Part shown: one piece after another, positions 26,657 through 34,968 of the stretch
How positions within the stretch are numbered: the stretch's first letter is position 1
Layout of the letters: every line of letters begins with the position of its first letter
Assembly: GCF_021049245.1 (NCBI RefSeq)
Contig: NZ_CP088020.1
Span: 2,114,001-2,178,000 of the forward strand
From: Radiobacillus kanasensis
GTDB lineage: Bacteria; Bacillota; Bacilli; Bacillales; Amphibacillaceae
Direction: 5' to 3'
Length of the DNA stretch: 64,000 nt
The notes under the pieces: generated by a model
Databases searched by the model: none
Seen by the model: the letters and a program-made list of their open reading frames with translations, nothing else
Told to the model about the DNA's origin: nothing
Translations under genes and position numbers: made by a program

Positions 26657-27535
26657 ATGAACAGAGGAATTGTTGGACTTATCGTCATTTTCACTTTATT
26701 TCTTGCAACGTTAATAATGGATGGACAAGGTGACGACACGTCCGCCATTAAACATTTTCCTATAGATAAGAGTTTAGACTTTACACTTCAACAAACTGAT
26801 CTAAAACTCTTATCCCAAACTGGTAATGACGCCTTTAATGTACTTTGGAAGGAAACGTCTGAAATAGAGAAGAAAGTCTACTTAAGACAAGACGTTTCTG
26901 TCCTTTATGTAGATGGACGATTAAGAGGTGTGTTAAGTGAGTGGAAAGAAAATATAGATAACATCAGCCAAGAAACGGTATTACCGGATGAAGGAAGTAG
27001 TCATTTTCAAGCGATTACGTTTCACCATGGTGAACTACATTATCCGGATGACAAAATCAAAAGTATTCATGGGATGTCCAAATCAGAATTATATGTGATT
27101 GACTCCCCCCATTCGGCTTTAGAATCTTTTCAAAAGCCAGAGGACCAAAATCAGCAAGAATGGATGAAAACGTTAAACCATGCCACAGCCCAGCAGTTAA
27201 GTTATCATTGGAAGCAGCTTTTGAAGCACTTTCAAATTCCTGCTTCCAACTATCATTTTGTTCCTCTAACAAATTTATACCGGTATCAGGATGAGCCAAT
27301 CCCCTCTTTAACAATGGGAGAGACCGATGTTGTAATCGGTCAACTTTGGGAAGGACTTTATAAGAATTATATTTTAGATATTACTTCTCAACTATCCGAA
27401 GATAAGCCCGTTAAAAGCTTTGTCCCGCTCGTATTGTTCGATAAAGAAGGAACCCACTTAATGGTATTATTCCAAGACGCACACGGACAAAAGCAGCAGT
27501 TACTTCAATATTATCCTTCCTCCTCCAAACGGTGA
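26657..27535 (+). CDS. Hypothetical exported or membrane-anchored protein
   Basis: This 292-residue protein has one N-terminal hydrophobic segment (about 5-20) that may be a signal anchor or signal peptide. There is no lipobox. The rest is soluble and charged. I do not recognise a domain. The start follows AAAGAGGGGTAGTAGG. It is divergent from the spoVAF-like gene, and its last 25 bp overlap the end of convergent gluP. The divergent arrangement with a germination gene could mean a spore role, but that is speculation. Confidence 0.7.
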   Translation: MNRGIVGLIVIFTLFLATLIMDGQGDDTSAIKHFPIDKSLDFTLQQTDLKLLSQTGNDAFNVLWKETSEIEKKVYLRQDVSVLYVDGRLRGVLSEWKENIDNISQETVLPDEGSSHFQAITFHHGELHYPDDKIKSIHGMSKSELYVIDSPHSALESFQKPEDQNQQEWMKTLNHATAQQLSYHWKQLLKHFQIPASNYHFVPLTNLYRYQDEPIPSLTMGETDVVIGQLWEGLYKNYILDITSQLSEDKPVKSFVPLVLFDKEGTHLMVLFQDAHGQKQQLLQYYPSSSKR

Positions 27536-29040
27536 AGGAAGGATTCAAAATCTGGATTATCTGGCTTTAAGGAATGTGCTTCCTTTGCATGTTCAATGGC
27601 CTTTTCCCTCTGGTTCGTTTCCGCATATAACAAGGACAGATTATAATGAGCTTCTGCCATATCTGGTTGGAGCTCTATCACTTTCTGTAAATCGGTTATG
27701 CCTTCCTCCATTTTGCCTAATTTTATCGACGCATAGGATTGTATAAAAAGAAGCTCTGCCTCAAGTGACTCCGGTTCTTCAAGCCCCTTGCTCGTTAAGG
27801 TTAATACTTCTTCATAATTTTCTTCTTGAACAGCTTCCTCTGCTTGATGTAGGATCATAGAGGCACTTGTTTGTGCAGGGGACTGTAACCCATAGAACAC
27901 TAGGCCTAAACCTGCTCCAATTAAACCAATGAAAGCAATGGTTTGTGCCCAACCATTTTTCTTTTTAGGCATCCAAACTACACAAGAAGCAATAAAGCCG
28001 CCAACCAATCCCCCTAAATGCGCACCATTATCAATCTGGGGGACTGAGAGACCCAACACAATGTTTAACACGATAACAAAGAGAATATTTTTTCCAATCG
28101 TTTGAAAGAACACTTTTTTATAGAGGCTACCGAAAAACAACATAGCACCAAATAAACCAAAGATAGCACCGGAGGCACCTGCCGCTACTTGAGCATTCCA
28201 AGCGAAGCTTGCCAATCCACCTATAATACCAGATGCAAAATAAATGAATAAGAAACGTGTTCGGCCAAACATTCTTTCTACTGCAGTACCAAGATGGTAC
28301 AGAGCTAGCATATTCATCATGAGATGAAAGATCCCTATGTGTAAAAACATAGAGGTGACAATCCTCCACCATTCCCCTTCTAGAATACCTGGGTTGTATT
28401 TTGCACCATACTCGATTAAGGTTTGAATGGAAGTACTTCCACCGTTCCACTCCAGAACAGCGAACATGAGAAAATTTAACACTAACAAAACATAAGTGAA
28501 AAATGGCTTTTGATGATTAAATATTTGCTGAAACTCTTCTTGCCTTCTTCTATGTTCGGTTTTCACTTTCGATTCGTAGTACTGGGCTCCTTCTTCTAAA
28601 TCCAGAGGCATTTCATGTTGTCTAGAGTTTATGGATAAGTCTCCAACAAGCCGTGATACTTCATCCTCTTGGTTGTCTTCTGTCACATAATACGTTTTTA
28701 ATAGAACGGGTTTACCCTTTTTCCAATGAATAGGTTTTTTTAATTGTTCCCAACTGTCGACAGGAGGAAACTCGGCAAAATATACATTATGTACTTCAAT
28801 ATTTCTCCCCTTCAAATGTTTTTTCAGGCCGTGAAGGCGCTGTAAAACCTTCCCCATATCTTCCTTTAACCTGTTTTTCCAATCAAACTGGTCCATGGAC
28901 AAACGAACGACAGTGGAGGTTTGCTTCCATTTCTTTTCAAGCCATACTTCTGAACGGATATCATTTAAATACAGTAAGGTAAAATCTTCTTCATGCATGA
29001 GTTGAAAAGCGAAACGAAACAAGAGGTATTTCCCTTTCAT
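27511..29040 (-). CDS. gluP: Rhomboid intramembrane serine protease GluP with TPR tail
   Basis: This protein of 509 residues matches B. subtilis GluP/YqgP in length and layout. A soluble N-terminal domain (about 1-175) is followed by a rhomboid core of six to seven helices with catalytic Ser290 in GASGAIFG and His341 in GAHLGG. Tetratricopeptide repeats occupy about 425-505. It cleaves membrane proteins within helices; the B. subtilis protein acts on the magnesium transporter MgtE with FtsH. The ATG at 29040 follows AAAGGAGG at a long spacing; the upstream extension is not supported. Confidence 0.92.
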   Translation of the reverse strand: MKGKYLLFRFAFQLMHEEDFTLLYLNDIRSEVWLEKKWKQTSTVVRLSMDQFDWKNRLKEDMGKVLQRLHGLKKHLKGRNIEVHNVYFAEFPPVDSWEQLKKPIHWKKGKPVLLKTYYVTEDNQEDEVSRLVGDLSINSRQHEMPLDLEEGAQYYESKVKTEHRRRQEEFQQIFNHQKPFFTYVLLVLNFLMFAVLEWNGGSTSIQTLIEYGAKYNPGILEGEWWRIVTSMFLHIGIFHLMMNMLALYHLGTAVERMFGRTRFLFIYFASGIIGGLASFAWNAQVAAGASGAIFGLFGAMLFFGSLYKKVFFQTIGKNILFVIVLNIVLGLSVPQIDNGAHLGGLVGGFIASCVVWMPKKKNGWAQTIAFIGLIGAGLGLVFYGLQSPAQTSASMILHQAEEAVQEENYEEVLTLTSKGLEEPESLEAELLFIQSYASIKLGKMEEGITDLQKVIELQPDMAEAHYNLSLLYAETNQREKAIEHAKEAHSLKPDNPDFESFLHRLEEEG

Positions 29041-29111
29041 ATACACATTGATTACCTCCTTTCGTTTATCATACCATGTACGTTTTTGATATATCACCTT
29101 AAACCACATAA

Positions 29112-29141
29112 AAACGTTCAGCTTATGAAGCTGAACGTCCA
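29112..29141 (-). terminator. Terminator overlapping the yqgO stop codon
   Basis: ACGTTCAGCTT and AAGCTGAACGT form a perfect 11-bp stem, followed by TTTTTA on the minus strand. The yqgO stop codon is in the loop. Confidence 0.85.
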
Positions 29142-29311
29142 AAAAGGGATGGTAATATTTTCGTACGTAGGGAAGGTACATTCATCGACAGTCGAACAAA
29201 AAATCTACGTAGTAGGTTGACTGCCAAAATTGCATTTAGAATTTTGTACCTTTTTTGAAACACTACTGTAGCACCAAACAATACAGAAGTAATCCATATG
29301 ATTGATTTCAT
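29123..29311 (-). CDS. yqgO: Small protein, YqgO-like
   Basis: This 62-residue basic protein has one N-terminal membrane helix (MKSIIWITSVLFGATVVFQ) followed by a basic, hydrophobic remainder. It lies between gluP and yqgN, where B. subtilis has yqgO. I use the ATG at 29311, after GAAAGGATGC. The symbol rests mainly on position. The 3' end overlaps a strong terminator. Confidence 0.6.
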   Translation of the reverse strand: MKSIIWITSVLFGATVVFQKRYKILNAILAVNLLRRFFVRLSMNVPSLRTKILPSLFGRSAS

Positions 29312-29372
29312 TATGATGCATCCTTTCCTTCCTGGATACATGTATTCTTTGTCTTGAGCCTACAATTTATAC

Positions 29373-29930
29373 TTAAAAGCGGAGTCCCGTTTCCGTTATG
29401 AGGTGATTAATGGGAACATCGTATTCATCTGTTGATACAATTGGATAGACTTGCTCATTCGCCGCTAAAGCGAGTGTTTTCCCATGAAAGTTTTGTAAAT
29501 AACGATCGTAAAAGCCCCCTCCATATCCTAAACGATTCCGATTCGTATCGAATAACAATCCAGGAACAATAAGGAGGTTCAATTCTTCTTTTGAAATAGG
29601 TTCACACTTCAGCACGTTTGGTTCCCATATACTTTTGTAGCCTTCTTCCATATCTTGAAAAGAGTGAATAGCATAAAACTTCATCGACGAATCTGTTTGG
29701 TTAGGTTTAGGAATACATACCTTTTTTTGACTACTCCATGCTTTTTCAATGATAGGTTTCGTATCCCACTCCAAGCCATAGGACATTGTAATTCCGATTG
29801 TAGAAGCATGTTTCCACAGTCTAGTTTGGTACAAAAAGTTCTCTAATTGATTTTGTATGTATTGTCTAGTTGAGGATGGCATGTTGGTTAGTATATCTTT
29901 TGCTTCTTGTCTCAAAGCCTTTTTATCCAC
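29373..29930 (-). CDS. yqgN: 5-formyltetrahydrofolate cyclo-ligase
   Basis: This 185-residue enzyme converts 5-formyl-THF to 5,10-methenyl-THF with ATP. It has the basic start KKALRQEAKDIL, the substrate-binding region GLEWDTKPIIEKAW and the family signature LIVPGLLFDTNRNRLGYGGGFYDRYL. The start is GTG at 29930, seven bases after AAGGAGG. The longer frame from 30026 has no support. It follows rpmG, as in B. subtilis. Confidence 0.92.
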   Translation of the reverse strand: MDKKALRQEAKDILTNMPSSTRQYIQNQLENFLYQTRLWKHASTIGITMSYGLEWDTKPIIEKAWSSQKKVCIPKPNQTDSSMKFYAIHSFQDMEEGYKSIWEPNVLKCEPISKEELNLLIVPGLLFDTNRNRLGYGGGFYDRYLQNFHGKTLALAANEQVYPIVSTDEYDVPINHLITETGLRF

Positions 29931-30056
29931 TGTATATCCTCCTTCAAATAACAAAAGCGCAATTATCCGTTTACCAACGTACGGATTGGAGCTGAACGTG
30001 GCTATCGCTATTACTATCCACATCAAGCCCTTTTATAATTCCTAGTCAAAAACGAA

Positions 30057-30092
30057 AAGAACTCTCACCATCAACAGGTAAGAGTTCCTTAT
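30057..30092 (-). terminator. Terminator after rpmG
   Basis: GAACTCTTACC and GGTGAGAGTTC form an 11-bp stem around TGTTGAT, followed by TTTTCG on the minus strand. Confidence 0.75.
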
Positions 30093-30098
30093 GCAGCC

Positions 30099-30248
30099 TT
30101 ATTTTGTTTCACGGTGTAACGTATGTCTTTTTAGACGTGGGCTGTATTTTTTAAGCTCGATACGTTCTGGGTGTTTCCGTTTATTTTTAGTAGTAATATA
30201 GTTACGATCACCAGTTTCAGTGCAAGCAAGTGTAATATTTACGCGCAT
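30099..30248 (-). CDS. rpmG: 50S ribosomal protein L33
   Basis: This 49-residue protein starts [18 protein letters not shown], continues [17 protein letters not shown] and ends LHRETK, a typical L33. Of the four cysteines that bind zinc in the C+ form only Cys9 remains. The second position is Thr (CTETG) and the later pair is lost (KYSPR), so this is a zinc-free or C- type. The start follows TTGGAGGGATAAC. A promoter lies at 30313-30341. Confidence 0.95.
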   Translation of the reverse strand: MRVNITLACTETGDRNYITTKNKRKHPERIELKKYSPRLKRHTLHRETK

Positions 30249-30312
30249 CGTTATCCCTCCAAACTAATCAAATCTATCTTTTATTAGTAAGATCATATAT
30301 CAGACCTAATAT

Positions 30313-30341
30313 ATATTACCAAATAAAGAAACGAATTTCAA
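30313..30341 (-). promoter_or_regulatory. Sigma-A type promoter for rpmG
   Basis: TTGAAA (30341-30336), 17 bp, then TAATAT (318-313) on the minus strand, about 65 bp upstream of the rpmG start. The rest of the 380-bp interval to 30628 shows no convincing gene; a 65-codon frame at 30362-30559 lacks a binding site. Confidence 0.6.
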
Positions 30342-30628
30342 GCACACTCTTGACGGTTTTATCAACTTTTCGAATACAGTTGCTCAAACTCCATTCCCTT
30401 TTTTCCTATATATCCCCTACTATTATAAGAAAGAAGTTCTAAAGAAAATATATCTTGCATAGCATCAGCACATTCCACTTTCGCTTCCATTATATACCTT
30501 ATAGCGCAAGTCCCGTTGAAAAATATCGAAATTTGTATGAATAAAGTAGGATTTATCAAACCAATGGTTTTCTAATGAGGTTGAGTGTGATATAAATAAG
30601 TGTAGGAATTCACATTGGAGGGAAGTTC

Positions 30629-30985
30629 ATGTTAGTTGCCATTTTGTCTTTACTTGTCATTGCAATTGTTCTTTTTGTCTATTCCTTTTTCTTAAATGAC
30701 AAATTCAAAAACCTAGAGGGACAAATCGAACAATTTACGATATCGACCATGCAAGATTCGTATCAAATCAAGAAAAAAATCAAGATACTGGAAGAAGAGT
30801 TGCTCACAGACAACTGGGTGGAGGATACGATTCCTGCAAGCAGTGTTGGCAGTCAGACCCCGATGCTCAGAACCATCTATAAGTTACATGACCAAGGGAT
30901 GAGCGTAAAGGAAATCGCGGAAGAAACTTCTTTAAGTGAATATGATGTTTATTCCATCTTGAATCAATATTCTAAAGAAAGATAG
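30629..30985 (+). CDS. yqzD: Membrane-anchored protein with coiled coil and HTH-like end, YqzD-like
   Basis: This 118-residue protein has an N-terminal helix (about 2-22), then a predicted coiled coil (about 28-63, with LEGQIEQF and [13 protein letters not shown]). It ends in a helix-turn-helix-like stretch, [26 protein letters not shown]. The C-terminal motif resembles those in sigma-70 region 4-like domains. Its position next to the pst cluster and its length suggest YqzD of B. subtilis. The start follows GGAGGGAAG. It pairs with the next gene, 9 bp downstream. Confidence 0.6.
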   Translation: MLVAILSLLVIAIVLFVYSFFLNDKFKNLEGQIEQFTISTMQDSYQIKKKIKILEEELLTDNWVEDTIPASSVGSQTPMLRTIYKLHDQGMSVKEIAEETSLSEYDVYSILNQYSKER

Positions 30986-30994
30986 GAGTATGTA

Positions 30995-31516
30995 ATGAAG
31001 TACACAATTAGAGCCTTTTCAATTGGTATATTTACCGCAACGTTAGTGATTGCGATTGCTTACTTTTTCTTGGATAACGAATCTACAGAATTGACATCGG
31101 ATCAAATGATTGAACAACTAGAAGAAGAAGGCTATACGGTATCCCAGGCCGGTGAAACGACTGATCCTGCGCAGCCGCCTACCGAAGAACAGCCTGAACC
31201 TACAGAGGAAGAGCCCGCTGAAGAACAACCTGCGGAAGAAAATCCCACAGAAGAAGAACCTCCTGCTGAAACAGAGGAACAACCCGCAGAGGAAACTCCT
31301 TCTACAGAACAAGAGCCTTATAATCTTGTGATTGAATATGGGACAAGTTTATCCACTGTCTTCCAAAACCTAGAACAAGCTGGTGTCATTGAAAATGCAC
31401 AGGAATTCAGTACTTTCATAACCGAAAATGGTTATGAAACACAAATTCAAGCAGGTGAATATGAATTACAAAAAAATATGACGAACCAGCAAGTTGCAGA
31501 CGCACTAACTAAATAA
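30995..31516 (+). CDS. yqzC: Membrane-anchored acidic protein with MltG/YceG-like C-terminal domain, YqzC-like
   Basis: This 173-residue protein has an N-terminal membrane helix (about 8-26), a short domain with TSDQMIEQLEEEGYTV, a Pro/Glu-rich linker of about 55 residues built from repeats of the type EEQPAEE, and a C-terminal stretch YGTSLSTVFQNLEQAGVIENAQEF ending QAGEYELQKNMTNQQVADAL. That C-terminal pattern resembles the LysM-like subdomain of MltG/YceG transglycosylases, but the catalytic domain is absent. Position suggests YqzC. It probably lies outside the cytoplasm near the cell wall. Confidence 0.6.
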   Translation: MKYTIRAFSIGIFTATLVIAIAYFFLDNESTELTSDQMIEQLEEEGYTVSQAGETTDPAQPPTEEQPEPTEEEPAEEQPAEENPTEEEPPAETEEQPAEETPSTEQEPYNLVIEYGTSLSTVFQNLEQAGVIENAQEFSTFITENGYETQIQAGEYELQKNMTNQQVADALTK

Positions 31517-31525
31517 TACAGTTTA

Positions 31526-31559
31526 GAAGCCGGATGGGAATTACCCCATCCGGCTTCTT
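31526..31559. terminator. Bidirectional terminator between yqzC and phoU
   Basis: GAAGCCGGATGGG and CCCATCCGGCTTC form a 13-bp GC-rich stem, bounded by stops of both convergent genes. Confidence 0.85.
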
Positions 31560-31564
31560 ATTTA

Positions 31565-32221
31565 CTACTGATTTAAATCAAATGATTCACCTTTTACAAG
31601 ATATAATATACTTTCCCCAATATTGGTTGTGTGATCTGCAAATCGTTCGATAAAACGGGCACTAAAGGCCATTTGCATCACATGTTGAATCTTTTGAGGA
31701 TTTGTCGCTGTTTCCTCTAACATTTCGCGGACTACGTCTCCGTACATACTGTCTACTAAATCGTCCATTTCTGATAATTTTCTCGCTAACGTAATATCCT
31801 GCATTTCAAATGCCGTTACACTTAAATCCACCATTTTTATCGCGATGTCTTTCATATTTTCAAGTGAAGAATGCACGACTAAATTATGTTTGCCTAAATG
31901 TAAAGTCGCTTTGGCAATGTTTGTAGCGTTATCTCCCATTCTTTCTAAGTCTGAGGAAATCTTAATAGCAACAATCAATTGACGTAAGTCTCTCGCTACT
32001 GGTTGTTCTTTTGCGATTAAAAGAATCGCTTCTTCGTTTATTTGTAATTCTTTTTTATCGAGAATTTCGTCTTGCTCTATAATTTTGTTGGCTAGTTCTA
32101 AATCTTGAGTAAAAAGTGCATGCACGGCGTCTTCCAATGCTCGCCCTGCTTCTTTAGCTAAATCAATGATGGATGTTTGAATATTATTTAACTCTATTTC
32201 AAACTGCTCTCTAGCAACCAT
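31565..32221 (-). CDS. phoU: Phosphate signalling complex protein PhoU
   Basis: This 218-residue all-helical protein has the two PhoU repeats, each with a metal-site motif: LERMGDNATNIAKA in the first and IERFADHTTNIGES in the second. PhoU links the Pst transporter to phosphate signalling and limits phosphate uptake. It is the last gene of the pst operon, 17 bp after pstB. B. subtilis itself lacks phoU in this operon, so its presence marks a different lineage. Confidence 0.95.
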   Translation of the reverse strand: MVAREQFEIELNNIQTSIIDLAKEAGRALEDAVHALFTQDLELANKIIEQDEILDKKELQINEEAILLIAKEQPVARDLRQLIVAIKISSDLERMGDNATNIAKATLHLGKHNLVVHSSLENMKDIAIKMVDLSVTAFEMQDITLARKLSEMDDLVDSMYGDVVREMLEETATNPQKIQHVMQMAFSARFIERFADHTTNIGESILYLVKGESFDLNQ

Positions 32222-32238
32222 GTTATCCCTCGCTTTTA

Positions 32239-33045
32239 TTAACCGAATCGGCCAGTAATATAGTCTTCCGTTCTCTTATCTTTCGGGTTAGAAAATAAAT
32301 GATCCGTTTCAGTAAACTCCACTAACTCCCCATTCAACATGAATGCAGTTCGATCTGAAATACGCGCAGCTTGTTGCATGTTGTGCGTGACGATGATAAT
32401 GCTATATTTTTCTTTTAATTCTTTGATTAGTTCTTCAACTTTCAGCGTAGAAATCGGATCCAACGCAGATGTTGGTTCATCCATTAAAATAACATCCGGC
32501 TCTATCGCCAAACATCTCGCAATACATAAACGTTGTTGTTGACCACCAGATAAACCATAGGCGTTTTGATTTAAACGATCTTTTACCTCATCCCATATCG
32601 CCGCATCTTTTAAGCTCTTTTCTACAATTGCGTCTAATTCCGACTTCTTTTTAATTCCATGAATTCTTGGACCATACGCAACATTTTCGTAGATAGATTT
32701 AGGGAATGGATTCGGCTTTTGAAACACCATCCCTACACGTGTACGAAGCTCTTCTACTAACACTTGCTTACTAAAGATATCTTGACCATTGTACTCGATT
32801 GTTCCAGATGTCTTCACACTAGGTACCATTTCAATCATACGATTTAACGTCTTTAACAACGTGGATTTCCCACATCCGGACGGTCCAATGACAGCCGTAA
32901 TGTCATTTTTAGGAATGCTCATCGTTATTTCAAACAAGGCTTGGCTAGAACCATACCATAAGTTAAAATCAGAGATTTTAAAAGCAAACTCTTTCGGTGT
33001 ATTCGTAGTTTTTTTCTCTACTCTTTCTTTCATCTCAATCATCAT
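32239..33045 (-). CDS. pstB: Phosphate ABC transporter ATP-binding protein
   Basis: This 268-residue ATPase has Walker [11 protein letters not shown]-loop [20 protein letters not shown], signature [16 protein letters not shown], Walker [14 protein letters not shown] and the H-loop VTHNMQQA. These are all diagnostic for PstB. It follows pstA by 11 bp. Two adjacent ATGs at 33045 and 33042 share the ribosome binding site AAAAGGAGAC. Only one pstB is present here, whereas B. subtilis has pstBA and pstBB. Confidence 0.97.
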   Translation of the reverse strand: MMIEMKERVEKKTTNTPKEFAFKISDFNLWYGSSQALFEITMSIPKNDITAVIGPSGCGKSTLLKTLNRMIEMVPSVKTSGTIEYNGQDIFSKQVLVEELRTRVGMVFQKPNPFPKSIYENVAYGPRIHGIKKKSELDAIVEKSLKDAAIWDEVKDRLNQNAYGLSGGQQQRLCIARCLAIEPDVILMDEPTSALDPISTLKVEELIKELKEKYSIIIVTHNMQQAARISDRTAFMLNGELVEFTETDHLFSNPKDKRTEDYITGRFG

Positions 33046-33056
33046 TAGTCTCCTTT

Positions 33057-33926
33057 TTAATACCTATTTTGAAATTTATTACGAATCCAAACAGCAACAG
33101 CATTCATTAGTAATAAGATAATCAATAGGACAATGATTCCAGCACCAGCAACATACTGCCATTCTTCTTGTGGTCTACTCGTCCAGTTGAAAATCTGTAT
33201 CGGCATAGCCGTATATTTTGCTAGGAGAGAATCCGGTATGGTATAGATAGCGGTAGCAGCACCCACAATGATTAATGGAGCTGTTTCCCCTATAGCACGT
33301 GAAAGTGCCAGAATGGAACCTGTTAAAATACCTGGAATAGATGCTGGTAAAACAATCCTCCATATCGTTTGCCATTTTGTTGCCCCCATTGCAATAGAAG
33401 CTTCACTTAATTCTTTAGGCACAGAACGAATCGCTTCTTGAGCCGCAACTACAATAACTGGTAAAATCAACAAGCTCATGGTAAATACACCGGCGATTAA
33501 CGTATATCCAAATTGGAAGAAATACACGAAAAAGGTTAATCCTAATAAACCGAAAACAATAGATGGGACCCCAGCTAAGTTTTGTACATTTACTTGAATA
33601 AAACGAGTAAATCGATTCTTTGGTGCGTATTTTTCTAAATACAGTGCTGTAGATACGCCAAGAATGATAGAAATTGGAGCAATTAATAACATCAGGAATA
33701 CAGAACCCATAATTCCTGCAAACATCCCCGCTTTATCTGGATATGGTGCAGGGAAATTTTTAATAAAATCTATATTTAAATAACCAAGACCTTGGTTGAG
33801 CACTCGATACATAAGCAATGCTAGGAAAACTAATCCTATCATTGTTGCAAGGAAAAATAAGGACTTAAACAATTGATTTTTCCATACTCTTCTTTTTAAA
33901 CGACTACGATTGTTGTTGTTTGACAT
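33057..33926 (-). CDS. pstA: Phosphate ABC transporter permease PstA
   Basis: This 289-residue permease has six membrane helices and the inner-membrane coupling loop [27 protein letters not shown]. It forms the channel with PstC. The start at 33926 follows GGAGGATTACTAAT, one base after the pstC stop codon. A longer frame from 33959 overlaps pstC and has no binding site. Confidence 0.95.
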   Translation of the reverse strand: MSNNNNRSRLKRRVWKNQLFKSLFFLATMIGLVFLALLMYRVLNQGLGYLNIDFIKNFPAPYPDKAGMFAGIMGSVFLMLLIAPISIILGVSTALYLEKYAPKNRFTRFIQVNVQNLAGVPSIVFGLLGLTFFVYFFQFGYTLIAGVFTMSLLILPVIVVAAQEAIRSVPKELSEASIAMGATKWQTIWRIVLPASIPGILTGSILALSRAIGETAPLIIVGAATAIYTIPDSLLAKYTAMPIQIFNWTSRPQEEWQYVAGAGIIVLLIILLLMNAVAVWIRNKFQNRY

Positions 33927-33927
33927 A

Positions 33928-34869
33928 TTAGTAATCCTCCCTAAACTTACGGGAAACATATTGTGAGATTAAATTCATGATAAAGGTAAAGATAAATAGG
34001 GTTATTCCTACTGCATAGATACTGTAATAAATCGTCGATCCATAAGTCGTATCCCCAGTAGCGCCTTGTACGATAAAGGCAGTAAGAGTTTGAATCGATT
34101 CAGCAGGGTTAAATGTTAAATTCGGTGAAGCGCCAGCTGCAATCGTAACAATCATCGTCTCTCCGATAGCTCTGGACAAGGCCAAAACGATGGAAGCAAT
34201 AATTCCAGAAAGTGCTGCTGGAATGACGACCTTCGTCGTCGTTTCTAATCTAGTTGCCCCTAATGCTAAAGCTCCTTCACGCAGGCTTTTAGGAACAGCG
34301 CTCATAGCATCTTCTGAAAGAGACGCTACCATTGGGACAATCATAATTCCCACAACAATTCCAGCACTTAAGGCATTAAAGATCTCAATTCCAGGTACTA
34401 ATTTCATAAGGATGGGTGTTACAAAAGTTAAAGCGAAATACCCATACACAACAGTAGGAATTCCCGCTAGAACCTCCAACACTGGTTTAATAATTTTTCT
34501 CGTGTTTTCTCCTGCATACTCACTGAGAAAAATGGCAGAAGCAACTCCTAATGGCAAAGCAACACACGCTGCAATGAATGTAACTAATAACGTTCCACTA
34601 ATAAGCGGAAAGACTCCAAATTTCCCTGTCCAAGGAGACCAATGCATTCCCGTGAAAAAATCGATAATAGAGACATCAGAGAAAAAAGTGAAAGACTCTC
34701 TTAGTAAAGTAAAAATAATTCCAATTGTCGTTAAAACGGAAATAGCTGCACAGAATAGTAAAAATAATGGAATAGTTTTCTCTGTAATCAATAAAGATTT
34801 CTTACTTCTTTTATTCTCCGCAATTTGTTCTTGTATTGAGTTTGAGTTTCTCTGTTTTAAAGCATCCAC
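33928..34869 (-). CDS. pstC: Phosphate ABC transporter permease PstC
   Basis: This 313-residue permease has six helices, the long first periplasmic-type loop with DFFTGMHWSPWTGKFGVFPLI and the coupling loop LSEDAMSAVPKSLREGALALGATRLET. It is the partner of PstA. The gene is separated from pstS by about 100 bp that hold a stem-loop, which may lower expression of the membrane genes relative to the binding protein. Confidence 0.95.
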   Translation of the reverse strand: MDALKQRNSNSIQEQIAENKRSKKSLLITEKTIPLFLLFCAAISVLTTIGIIFTLLRESFTFFSDVSIIDFFTGMHWSPWTGKFGVFPLISGTLLVTFIAACVALPLGVASAIFLSEYAGENTRKIIKPVLEVLAGIPTVVYGYFALTFVTPILMKLVPGIEIFNALSAGIVVGIMIVPMVASLSEDAMSAVPKSLREGALALGATRLETTTKVVIPAALSGIIASIVLALSRAIGETMIVTIAAGASPNLTFNPAESIQTLTAFIVQGATGDTTYGSTIYYSIYAVGITLFIFTFIMNLISQYVSRKFREDY

Positions 34870-34896
34870 GTTATGACCCCTTTTACATATTTAAAC

Positions 34897-34945
34897 GTGG
34901 ACAGGGTCAGACTGTACCAATCTAACGGCACGCCTAACCCTCCAC
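34897..34945 (-). other. Stem-loop between pstS and pstC
   Basis: GTGGA-GGGT and ACCC-TGTCCAC form an interrupted stem around a long loop, with flanking TTTAAA tracts but no T-run. It fits a transcript-stabilising or partial attenuating hairpin behind a highly expressed binding protein. That function is inferred. Confidence 0.5.
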
Positions 34946-34968
34946 ATTCTTATTTAAATGTTAAGATC

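Noticed and set aside
30362..30559. 65-codon minus-strand frame in the rpmG-yqzD gap
   Set aside because: There is no ribosome binding site and no recognisable sequence, and the base composition is that of an A/T-rich spacer.
31195..31312. GAA/CCT-rich repeats in the yqzC-like gene as a CRISPR or minisatellite
   Set aside because: They are codon-level repeats of an acidic Pro/Glu linker that keep the reading frame; no spacer structure.
34190..34876. 228-codon plus-strand frame opposite pstC
   Set aside because: It is antisense to a clear permease gene; the frame is open only because of pstC codon usage.
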